From Poa pratensis (Eukaryota; Streptophyta; Magnoliopsida; Poales; Poaceae), in NCBI GenBank assembly GCA_947311845.1, contig CAMZMU010000055.1, positions 25,113,443-25,177,442 of the forward strand: DNA of 64,000 bases, given 5' to 3'. Both the position numbers and the translations under genes were made by a program. Positions 33,611 through 43,292 of this stretch are shown piece after piece. Below the pieces are notes generated by a model. It saw only the letters and a program-made list of their open reading frames with translations, had not been told where the DNA came from and made no database searches. Positions within the stretch are counted from its first letter, which is position 1. The number at the start of each line of letters is the position of its first letter.

Positions 33611-36192
33611 TTATTTCCTCCAGCTTGTGGTCCGTGGCCGGGTTATTTCCATTACCCGGCCTCGGCCGTTTCCTCCCATATTCATCCTGGCAAACTCCTC
33701 GTTCTTCCATCTCTGAAGATCAACACACTGGGCCAAAGAGTGATTTGCCGGTTTACCGTTCCTACTATGACGTGGACACGGCATGTTGAATGCTTCCTGG
33801 GGGTTAGCCGGTCCTCGGAAATTTCCCCTGTAATTGCCATTGTTGTTATTGCCTCGATAATTATCATCTCGCCGCTGAAACTTGTTATACCCGGTGTTTG
33901 TGTTTGCCACCAATCTGAACCACCTCATGCTGCCTTTTGGAGTTATTCCCATTGTTACCATTGTGATTATTGTTCCCGTTGTTGTTGTGGTTCTTTCCTC
34001 CGTTGTTGACGTTTCCTTTTCCCTTATCTTCATCATCATCCCGGGTCTTGTCTGTGGATGCGTGCTTATGAGCCGCTTCCATCAGCTGTCCCATGGTGAT
34101 GGTTTCTGCTTCGCCAGTGGCCCTCAGTCGACCCATCTTCTGAATTACCGGGTCATATCTGCAGGTTTTCTCCATCGACGACACGGCCGCAGCTGGTGTA
34201 ATTCCCTTTGATGAGTGAATGATGGCTGTAACCCGGCGCATCCAGTGACGCGCTGACTCGCCTTTCTTCTGGAAACATCGCTCCAAATCTTCTATAGTGA
34301 ACAACTTCTCACACGTGCCCTTGAAATTCTTGACAAATAATGCCTTCAACTCATCCCAAGAATTGATAGATTTCTCGGGTAATCCATTGAACCATAACTT
34401 TGCTGCTCCTTCACTCATCATCAGGTACATGTATCTCGCGCACAAGTTGGCGTGGCATTGCGAATACTCATCGCCATCTCGTAACTGCTGAGCCATGTTT
34501 CTGGATCCATGCTGGGGTCATAATTCGTCACCTTGCTTGGCTCTTTAAACTTCTCAGGAAAAGGTTCGCTCTTAATAGCATCTGAAAGACATTTAGTTCC
34601 AACCGGGTTAAGTAATGAAGAAACTAACGGCAAACCTGACCCGGTATTTGGTGCGTGGCCCATCACTCCTGCTTCAGGTTGTCCTCCGGCTCCTCCGGCG
34701 ACACCTAAAGCCGGGTTTGCGCTCGCCGCACGCCGTGCTCTTGAACTGTTGACAATTGCTTGGGCCACAGACTGGGCCGGGGCCGGCTGATGCGGCCTCG
34801 GGCCGGCTGATTCTGGGCTGGCCTCTGCTGATGTCCCGAACGCTGAGGCTGCGGCGCCGGGTGACCTTGATTCTGCTGTCCGTTCCTGACGCCTGATCCG
34901 GCTGGCCTCGGTGTTTCTCCGTGATGACTCCGGTTAGCTCGGCTATTGTATGGTGTTGAATGTAACGCTCCACTCTTATCCGGCATGTTTCCCTGCTGCG
35001 TGATCGCAGTTTTCAACATCTCAATTGCCCTGCGTGCTTCGTCTCCCTGTGGTGATTGATCAATCGGCATGCGGCATAATGCTAATGTTGCTGCGTACAC
35101 GTTATCAGCCGGATTTGAGTAGTGACCACTGGGCGTGTGGAACCGATCTGCTGGTGGTGGCATATCACCCGCAGCCGCTGTGTTCTGATTTTGCTGAGCT
35201 CCCCCGAGTGTTGGGTGGCACCCCGTTTCCTCCCTGATTTGCTCTAACCATGATTCCATGCCCAATTCCAACCGGCGCTGGCTCAGGCCGAGTGACATTG
35301 GGAGCTCCGTTTGGTGATGCAAAGTTCAATCTGTTGGATCTAAGGTCATGCCTGGCATCACCCGGGTTCGTGCCTCCTCCGATGTACTGCTGTAAGATCT
35401 TCATGGCGATTCTGCACTGTTATCCTTTCTTGCTCCACACGGGCTCGATCCCGTTCTATCTCTTGTTGCTCATCAAACATGCGCTGCTGCTCCGCCAATA
35501 AAGCCTTCTGTTGATTCTCCAGCGTGATTCGTAACGTATCCAATTGCTGCGCCCGGGTTGCTGCGTTATCTGGTGTGATTGGGGTGGTAACTATTGCGGC
35601 GTCAAAGTCCAAGGGCCTAAAAACTGGTGGGATTTCCATCACAACCGGCTGTCCCGAGCCTTCACCCGGTTGAAAGTCGTGAGACGCTGAATTCTTTCTC
35701 TGTTTTCTCTGGCCGCGCGTGGCATCGTCCTCGCTACTGAAGTTTCTGTCCCATCATTGTGGTTCCTCAGGTGTACACCACAGCATGCTTCATGGTCCTT
35801 GGCTCCGACTCATAATCTTCCTCATCAGCCACATACCCAAATCTCTCGTCAAACAACGGTAAGATCGATTCAGTATCTGTATCCAAATCTTCCTCACGTC
35901 GGCACTCCGGCTCGCAAGCCTGGATGTCCGACTGATGTTCGAAACCTCCTGTTCCGACTGATTCTTCTCCATCAGATTGGACGATGGTGGCTGCCCCTGA
36001 AACGGAGTCGCACATAACCTCGTCATCAATTTGCTGAATTGCATTAACCATACCTACGAAGACGTGGATCCGACCGAACGGGATCACCCGGCCGGTATCC
36101 AGCAGATCTGCTTCTTCTTTCCAGCCGGAATCGTCGACGATGCGGTTTCCGTGCTGATCCATCCTGACCTCGCCGATCGCGAGGTTCTCCAT
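33611..36192 (-). pseudogene. gag: Gypsy3 gag (frameshifted)
   Basis: A start at ATG 36192 (MENLAIGEVRMDQHGNRIVDDSG) leads into an acidic N-region. A second segment (35642-35358) has a predicted helix rich in Q, E and R. A low-complexity Gln/Pro segment follows (35322-34700). The Retrotrans_gag-like domain is at 34496-34080: YMYLMMSEGAAKLWFNGLPEKSINSWDELKALFVKNFKG and CFQKKGESARHWMRRVTAIIHSSKG. The C-terminal tail is Asn/Gly-rich with HSLAQCVDLQ. Several frameshifts. An open frame also runs from the LTR through the primer-binding site (ITPRQLAPTVG). Confidence 0.8.
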
Positions 36193-36244
36193 CCCTCGCA
36201 GAGCTTCTCCCTTGATGAGGACAGCTTTGGTCGCAGGCCCCACG

Positions 36245-36256
36245 GTGGGCGCCAAC
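36245..36256 (-). other. Gypsy3 primer-binding site
   Basis: On the minus strand GTTGGCGCCCACC directly follows the LTR terminus CACGACA; the TGGCGCC type again. Confidence 0.82.
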
Positions 36257-36841
36257 TGTCGTGGGGTTATCACGGCAGATGTTACCATAGGGTAACTTGA
36301 TGATTGGGGCAAGGCGCCTTGGTCCTTCAGGAGATTGTCACGCTCGTTGGGGAAAAAGGGTTTACCCAGGTTCAGCCTCTCCATTGGAGATAAAGACCTA
36401 CTTCCTGCTTCTATGTTATTGATCTCGAGGTCTCGATAACTCGGCTACGACAACAGAGCCGGGTTACGAGACAGTTACAAGGGTTTCGCTTGATAGCGGT
36501 GATATCGAACTAGGGCTTAAAAACTTGTCTATCTATGTTCTGGGAGCCCGTTTATATAGACGCCGGGTCTCCCGAACTTACAATGAATACCGAGTTACAT
36601 ACGAGCCCGGAGTCCTACTCTAGGTTCTTCTAGACCTTCCGTAGCCTCCAAGTCACCCGGTTCCTTCCTTCACTCGGACTCCAGTTCTTCTAGGTCCTTC
36701 CTTCCAGGGACGAGTCATGTTAGGCCTATTGGCCCATCTATAACCCGGCCCACATCTTGTACACATCACTCGGACCAGGCCTTGGGCCGTCCGACTGATT
36801 CTTCCTTGGTCATGAGTATACCGGGTTATTATCCCCCAACA
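36257..36841 (-). repeat. Gypsy3 5' LTR
   Basis: 585 bp, starting TGTTGGGGG on the minus strand and followed on the plus strand by the TSD GGGGT. A TATA-like CTATATAAAC lies on the minus strand at about 36550-36560. Confidence 0.93.
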
Positions 36842-37823
36842 GGGGTATCACCAGTGCAGAGTCCAAGCCAGGTGGGGTTGGACCGTGCACCGGCAATCAT
36901 ACAAAGAGATTACCTGTGACGAGTAAACGAGTGTACCAGTTGGTACCAAATAATACACAACAACACCTGTGATCACTGCTAGGCCCACTGGCCTTATCTT
37001 TCCACTCTGGGCATGCACGGTTGATGTTGGCTCAGGCCTAACTCTAGGCTCCCAACGATCACACCACCATCCCATATCATGTGTAACCATCAACATCTCA
37101 ATGCAACATTCCCTGCATCATCTTATTTGTTTATTTAGTGAGATCAGGTGGTTCATTAATTCTTTCAAACAGAACTTAAATTTAACCTCCTGACACGACA
37201 AAGACACACAGTGTGACCGACACTGAACTGTTGTTCCATATCCCAGGAACGGGGCTAGCTTGCTAGGTTGAGTCTCTCGAGAGTTTTCTTTACCACCTAT
37301 CAGAATGCACCCTACTCAGCCGACGCTCCAGGTTTCTCACGCCCAAAGTCGTACTAAGCAAAATACACTCACATGACGGTCCACTTGCTAAGACACTCTC
37401 CTGCACCACCCTATGCGCGTGGCACAACGGGCAAGTAAGTCCAGCACATCCCCCGGCGCGACCGAGTATGCCTAGCTCCGGACTCCCTATCACAGTCGAA
37501 CCCGTGCCTGTCGACCTCTACCCTCGGACAGCACAACCGAACGACTGCGCCCAATGGATGGCACAAAAGGGGCTCAACAACCTACTAGGTCACGGTCCTC
37601 CATAAGACGATGATGGTTCTGCGTTCAAAGTTCAGATTAGTGGCACCATGGACTGACCCTATCGTTGTTTGGAGGGGTGTTTCATTTAATCAAGTTTCAT
37701 TATTCACAAGTCCAAATAACAGAGGATTAGTCCAACACAACAACCACAATAACATAATAATATCAGCAGTAAATAAATCGTAACCACCGGCAAGTACCAA
37801 AGTCCAAGCATAGCAAAATAAAA

Positions 37824-38160
37824 CGTCAACCGGAAGACTACGGCGGCGAACCCGCCGACCAGCGCCTTCTCGTTCGACAAAATAAAAGAAACGTCAACCG
37901 GATGACTACGGCGGCGAACCCGCCGACCAGCGCCTTCTCGTTTGACAAAATAAAAGAAACGTCAACCAGATGACTGTGGCAGCGATTCCGCTGGCAAGCG
38001 CCTTCTCGTTCGACAAAATAAAAGAAACGTCAACCGGATGACTGTGGCAGCGATTCCGCTGGCAAGCGCCTTCTCGTTCGACAAGAAAAGAAAGAAACGT
38101 CAACCGGAAGACAGTGGCAGCGATTCCGCTGGCAAGCGCCTTCACAGATCGACTACAAAA
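37824..38160. repeat. 68-bp tandem repeat inside solo LTR B
   Basis: Five units, each starting CGTCAACCGG or close to it, at 37824, 37892, 37960, 38028 and 38098, with a diverged sixth near 38180. Each contains GCGATTCCGCTGGCAAGCGC or a variant. No coding sense. Confidence 0.9.
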
Positions 38161-38749
38161 TATAACACAGTTGGTTTGCGTCGACCGGGTGACTACGGCG
38201 GCGATCCCGCCGACCAGCGCCATCGCAGATCGACGTTAATATTTTAGTGAGACGGCGGCGGTTCCCCCAGTCCATTGTCTCAAGAATGATGTGTGTTTGA
38301 TAAACATTAACAATACACAATATAACCAAGCAAGTACGGTAAATAAATATGCAACATGGCAGGAGCAATATTACAAGTTTCATACTAAACAAGAACAACA
38401 AACAGACATGCATAAATATAACGGTAGACAGACAACACAAAAACACCCGGCATGGTAATAAGCCAATAATCAAACAAACACTGCTGGGCTGCTCATAGCA
38501 AGGGGTTAGCTTGCCTTCGAAGACGGGGATCCACTGGGTTTGGAAAGGTCGGGGTGGTTCCGCGGCGTTGGGGGTCGATCGCCGCTCTCCACGGACTCCG
38601 AAATGTACCCACACAAGGGCACCCAAGAGAACTAGTTTGGAACAAGGTAGAATCAGTACCACTGGATAAAGCTTGTCGAAACAAGATTTTAGAAATTTGA
38701 ATCACCCCGATCGGAGTCACGGTTCAAAAGATACGGACGTGCGACAGTT

Positions 38750-39340
38750 AGCTATCCGACGCGCGCGCGCGGGGGATAGCTATCCGCCGCCGAAGGCTGG
38801 GCTGGTCGCGTACTTAACGGGAATACGCTTTCAGCGCGGGAAAGCGTAATCTGCGAAATACGCTTTGTTCAAGCAGAAAAAAAATCGATCAGTTGACTGC
38901 TGTCTTCTTCGTCGCGCGGAGGAGCACGGGCGCCACGGGAGGTCGCCGCTGCGGCCGCTGGGAGGAGCCAGGGACGCCGGGGAACGGCGGCGGCGGGTGG
39001 CCGCGGTCCACCGCCCCGGGGAGGAAGCTCGGGCGGCAGGGGAGGCCACGGGGTGGCGTCGGCGTGGGCTCGGCCGCACGGCGATGGAGGCCGCACGGGC
39101 GGGGAAGCCGCCGATGCTTCGCACCGCCTGGACGCCGGCTGGTGGCGGGGACGGGACCGCCAGGACACGCCGCGCCCAGGGAAGCCTCGGCCAGGAGGGG
39201 AGAAGGCCAGGGCGCCGGGCTGCCGTGAGCTTGGAGCTTCGGCTACCTTGGCAATGGCGGATGCCACGGCCTTCTCCTTCCCTGCTTGATCTAGGGCAGA
39301 GAGGGAAAGGGAGTGGAGAGGAGTGAGGATAGTGATGCAT
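38750..39340. other. GC-rich block in solo LTR B
   Basis: Very GC-rich with open frames on several strands at once, a compositional effect. A (CG)n run lies at 38760-38770. No domain recognised. It may be promoter or 5'-transcribed LTR sequence. Confidence 0.45.
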
Positions 39341-40597
39341 CCAGAGAGGGCTCGGGCTCCTCTAATGCAAGCAGTGGAGGGAGGTTGGTGTGGTGGACGC
39401 CAATAAAGGGGGGCACGGTCGACATCGACCTACAGGGGAGAGATAAGGGAGGGGAGGATAGGTTTTCCTTGCTGGATGTACAGGGGAGGCATGAGGTGCA
39501 CTGTAGCAGGGGATTAGGCACTGACAAAACAGTAAACGGAAATTAGTTCTTGCCAAAGCGCGCGTCCTGGATGTCCAGAGCGCGACGCGAGTGACATCGA
39601 CGCGTTCCCGATGACTCGGAGCTCCAAACTGAAAAAGGGTGGTACCACTGGGTTCGTAACGATGAGAGGAACACAACCAAACAAAAATCCCACATGGATT
39701 CCAAACTTTGTAAAATAGATTTTCTAGAAAACCAAAAACACCGAAGGTGCTCGATGAAATGACAGGGGCCTTGCACATCTTAGAAAAATCCCCAAAAATT
39801 ACCACTGAGTACCTGTGGCATAGGGAGGGTGTCTATGGAGTTTGAGCTCAATTGGATGTCTAGAAATAGGGTTTTGGCAAGATGTCCAAAAATGGACACA
39901 AGGGCATGGTTATAGAAATGTGAATTTACACACTTCACCTTGGGGTGATCTCCTGGATTTGGGTGTCTATGGGCCATTTGGTCAATGTGACCAAGTCCCA
40001 TGGTCATAGGATTTGTCTAGGTATAGGTTTGCTTGAAGATTCCAAAAAGGCATGAAAATGGCCTTACAAAGGAAGTAGGTCAAAAGTTGCTCAAATGGGT
40101 TCGGCTCCAAAAGAGGAAGTGCAGGAAATGCCAAAATATTCATACCCTGAATTTATCAGAATTATTGGAGATGCCTAGCTTGGTTAAAACATTTAAGGAC
40201 TAGAAATGGCAGTTTTGAAAATATTGGCTAACTTGGAAATATTGCATTGGAGTATGCAATATTTTTGCATGGATGGTCTTTATATGGACATGGGAGTCCT
40301 CTGGTATTTTTAGTGGAATTTTTAGAGCTATGGAAATGGGCTTTCCTTTTGTAGGTGGAGGAAAGGGTTTCAATGGTTCGATAATTAGGGCTAGGGTTTT
40401 TCGGGGAAAAAACCTAAGCATCAAAATTATCCCGGCTGACGGAGTGGTTCGTGGATCACTGGGAAATTATTGAGAGAGCAATTACCAAGTCAAATCATCT
40501 TCAAAAGATTTGAAGAAATATTTAGGATAAGAGGAAAAAGTTTTCCAGGTGTCGGAAAACACCACTAAAATTTGGGTTCAATTTTCGGGGTGTTACA
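39341..40597. other. Distal part of solo LTR B, no gene
   Basis: Mixed-composition non-coding sequence ending in the LTR terminus GGGGTGTTACA. No repeats or genes seen. Confidence 0.5.
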
Positions 40598-40602
40598 AAG
40601 CG

Positions 40603-41716
40603 CATCGTATCAGGTATGTTCCAACGATGCATAGCATTCGAAGATGGCTAGGCCATCCTTCGTGATATTCATGCAGGTACCTGCGGGCATCACGCCAGCA
40701 GTCGATCACTCGTAGCCAAAGCCTTTCGCGCAGGCTTCTACTGGCCCACAGCACTCAAAGACGCGGAGGACATAGTCAAAAGATGCATCGGCTGTCAAAA
40801 ATTCGCCACAAAGCCGCACGCACCCGCATCGGCGTTGAAGACAATACCATTGGCCTGGCCCTTCGCCCAGTGGGGGCTCGATATGGTCGGGCCACTCAAA
40901 AAATCCTCCCATGGAGGGCATACTCACCTTCTGGTGGCGGTCGACAAGTTCACCAAGTGGATTGAAGCAGTCCCTATCACAAGTTCGACTGCCACTACAG
41001 CAGTCAATTTCATAAAATCCATCATATACCGCTTCGGTGTACCAAGCAGCATCATCACTGATAACGATACAAACTTCACGGCTGAAGAGTTCCGATCCTT
41101 CTGCAAAGAGTAGGACATCACGCTCAACTACGCATCCGTGGCACACCCGCAGTCCAATGACCAAGTCGAAAAAGCCAATGGACTCGTGACGAGCGGAATC
41201 AAGAAACGCCTCCTGGTGCCACTCAAAAGAGCCGCGGGTGCTTGGGTCGAAGAACTCCCATCTGTGCTATGGAGCCTACGCACAACTCCTAACGCTTCAA
41301 CACAGTTCACCCCATTTTTCATGGTCTACGGTGCAGAGGCAATCCTGCCATCAGATGTAAGATTCAATGCACCAAGAGTTGAAGCATACAACGAAGAAGA
41401 TGCAGATGAAGCACTCGAAGATGCAGTCGACTTGCTCGAAGAAGCACGAAACGCGGCGCTAGTACGCATAGCTGTTTATCAGCAAGACCTCCGCAACTAC
41501 CATAGCCGTCGACTACGCACCAGGTCCTTCGATGTTGGCGACCTGGTACTTCGACTGAAGCAAAAGAAGGTGCACAAACTCGCTTCTCCATGGGAAGGAC
41601 CCTTCATCATAACCGAGGTCGTTGGTGGCGGAGCATACAGACTGAAGCACGCGAAGACAGACGAACTCTTGCACAATCCTTGGAACGTTGCGCAGCTGCG
41701 CCGTTTCTATGCTTAG
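40603..41716 (+). pseudogene. pol: Gypsy2 integrase, main part after the insertion
   Basis: Resumes from the stub at 23501. The zinc finger is IHAGTCGHHASSRS and RCIGCQ. The core has LDMVGP (first Asp), ITDNDTNF where Gly is replaced by Asp after the second catalytic Asp, an in-frame TAG at 41111-41113, and SNDQVEKANG in place of SNGQVEK (Glu present). The C-terminus is RTTPNASTQFTPFFMVYGAEAI, DVGDLVLRLKQKKVHKLASPWEGPF and NPWNVAQLRRFYA-stop. Substitutions and the stop, beyond the insertion itself, show it is dead. Confidence 0.9.
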
Positions 41717-41761
41717 ATTGTTCAGTCGCATAATGTAACAGGCACATATGTCGGATGACTG

Positions 41762-41834
41762 CAGGTTTCAGACGCGCTCTTTTCCTTACCATGGTACCTA
41801 CGGGGACTGGAAGGTTTTTAATGAGGCGGCCTGC
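41762..41834 (+). other. 73-bp conserved block after pol, Gypsy2 copy
   Basis: Begins 45 bp after the pol stop and spans from CAGGTTTCAGACGC to GAGGCGGCCTGC. It has a perfect palindrome TACCATGGTA. Only about 3 of 73 positions differ from the Gypsy3 copy. Confidence 0.85.
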
Positions 41835-41916
41835 AGCTTAATATTCAAAAGTGGAATATAATCAATGTTCCTCCTATCTTTTTGTTTACTACTCGCATAA
41901 CTCATATCTTAGCCGT

Positions 41917-42252
41917 ATCCGAGCACTCGGGGACTGCGCTATCAAAAACACGAGCTTTCGCTCCCACAAAAACAAACAACCCAGACGCACCCGAATACTC
42001 AGGGGCTGGGTCATAAAAAAAGCTCATAAACAAACAGCCCAGCCTCACTCGAATGCTCGGGGGCTGAGTCCTAAAACAAAAAAGCTCATAAACAGTATTC
42101 TCAGCCGCACCCAAGGACTCGGGGGCTGGATAATCATAAGTTTACAATAAATTACTTCATACATCCCACTCAACAGGCTCGGGGCTGCGAAGTTACGAAT
42201 GTTTAGTTCATAATACCTACAAGTATTACATTTACACTCGGGGGCTGCCCCT
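41917..42252. repeat. Degenerate polypurine-tract-like repeats in the Gypsy2 3' region
   Basis: About six copies of a CTCGGGGGCTG-type core at roughly 60-bp spacing (near 41925, 41998, 42056, 42118, 42178 and 42238), set in A-rich spacers. It occupies the same place as the 16-copy array of Gypsy1 and looks like its ancestral or decayed form. Confidence 0.75.
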
Positions 42253-43104
42253 CTATACACAAGTACATGCGCAACAGTTCATATTCTTCCGGTTCATCCT
42301 TGATGGGCAAAGCAGGGCCAAAGAGTTGATCATGGCATCGCTCGACCAGAATCTCTGCAGCTAGAAGGGTGCCATCAAGGTCTTCCCGAGACAAAGTCGC
42401 TCCAACGGCGGGTGATGGCAACACCAAGTTGGGACGTCGACTCCGCACATACGCCATCGCCGCGTTGGCTCCAACCACAAGCTTCTGTGTAAGCAATTCC
42501 TGGATGGAGCCTGTATTACGGAACAAATCAAGCAAGGCATGGATACCTTGTGGTTGTGGTCCTGTTGGAAATAGGGTCTGGTTGATGCGAATCAAAGCCG
42601 CCCTGCATAACTCGAGTAGCTGAGCGCTTCGCCACGCTCGATCCTTCAGAGTAGCGAGTGTGCGCGCTCGAAACCTATCAAGCCAAAAATGCTGACGGCC
42701 AGTTGTCGGGTTGTCAGTAGCATTATCCAGACGCTCTTCAACGCGAGCTTGCGCTGCTTGGAAGTCAGAGACAAAACCTGCACAAAGAACAAATCAGGTC
42801 ACTCGAAATAAGAGCAGCAAAACAGTCCATAATCAGAGAAAGGATTGTACTCACACTCGAGTTGCCTGTTTACAAGGTCCATCTCGCCAAGCACATAATC
42901 TTCTCGTTCTGTGGCTGGAGCTGGTCTCATTCTCAGTGTATCCAGCTCGCTCTGGGCACTCTTTAGCTCTTGCTCCAGTTTCACCACTCGAGCTTTCATA
43001 TAACGCATTACTTTGGCATCATTCGCCACTTGAGCTCGAGATCGGGTGGAAGCATGAGGCCGCGACGAACCAGCTGAAGTAGCGGCTGCCCATGGCTGTT
43101 CCAA
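42203..43104 (-). CDS. Gypsy2 antisense gene B, two exons, helical protein of unknown function
   Basis: Exon 1 starts at ATG 43104 and includes a coiled-coil stretch (MKARVVKLEQELKSAQSELDTL) and GEMDLVNRQLE. A donor (GTGAGTAC, near 42857) and acceptor (TTTGTGCAG, near 42778) remove about 80 bp. Exon 2 continues in frame: FVSDFQAAQARVEERLDNATD, WLDRFRARTLATLKDRAWR, ELCRAALIRINQTLF, LVVGANAAMAYVRSRRPNL, to a stop at 42203. The same protein, broken, lies in the same place in Gypsy1. No known domain. Antisense to gag-pol and downstream of antisense gene A. Confidence 0.55.
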
Positions 43105-43292
43105 ACATCATAAAAATCTCATGTCAGATATGAGAGATTCATCACAAAGTTCAGGCGAGTAACAGCACATAGCCTTACAGGCGAAAACACAACAAGGAAC
43201 CAAATCCATACAAGTGTAGCAAAAGCGTACGCATACTCGCGATATCATAAAGCATAATTACAGTCCATAAAAAGGGTAGATGGCCCTAAAGT

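Larger units (their letters stand above)
24024..36841 (-). mobile_element. Gypsy3: Ty3/gypsy Tat-clade LTR retrotransposon, minus strand
   Basis: LTRs at 24024-24611 and 36257-36841, TSD GGGGT. Read on the minus strand the LTR starts TGTTGGGGG and ends CCCACGACA. The primer-binding site lies at 36256 and below, and the polypurine tract is at 24612-24623. The order on the minus strand is gag, protease, RT, RNase H, aRH, integrase, then a 5-kb 3' region with a plus-strand antisense gene. RT and Gag sequences are clearly different from Gypsy1 and Gypsy2, so this is another Tat sublineage. About 10 LTR substitutions over 585 bp (near 1.7 percent). Confidence 0.95.
23502..40597. mobile_element. 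Solo LTR B of a large-LTR retrotransposon, interrupted by Gypsy3
   Basis: Begins TGTGACACCCC and ends GGGGTGTTACA. It is bounded by an exact 5-bp TSD AAGCG (23497-23501 and 40598-40602). Its own sequence (23502-24023 plus 36847-40597) is about 4.27 kb with no gag or pol and no internal LTR copy, so a solo LTR left by recombination is the simplest reading. Ends of this kind are typical of long-LTR chromoviruses such as Tekay/Del, but that assignment is an inference. It contains a 68-bp tandem repeat and a GC-rich block near 38750-39330. Confidence 0.75.

Noticed and set aside
38865..39340. Long overlapping open frames on both strands
   Set aside because: Open on several frames at once because of high GC. 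No domain, and located inside solo LTR B.
23502..40597. Element B as a DNA transposon, because its terminal bases are near-inverted
   Set aside because: The TG...CA ends with a 5-bp TSD and long non-coding body fit a solo LTR better. The inverted similarity is limited to about 11 bases.
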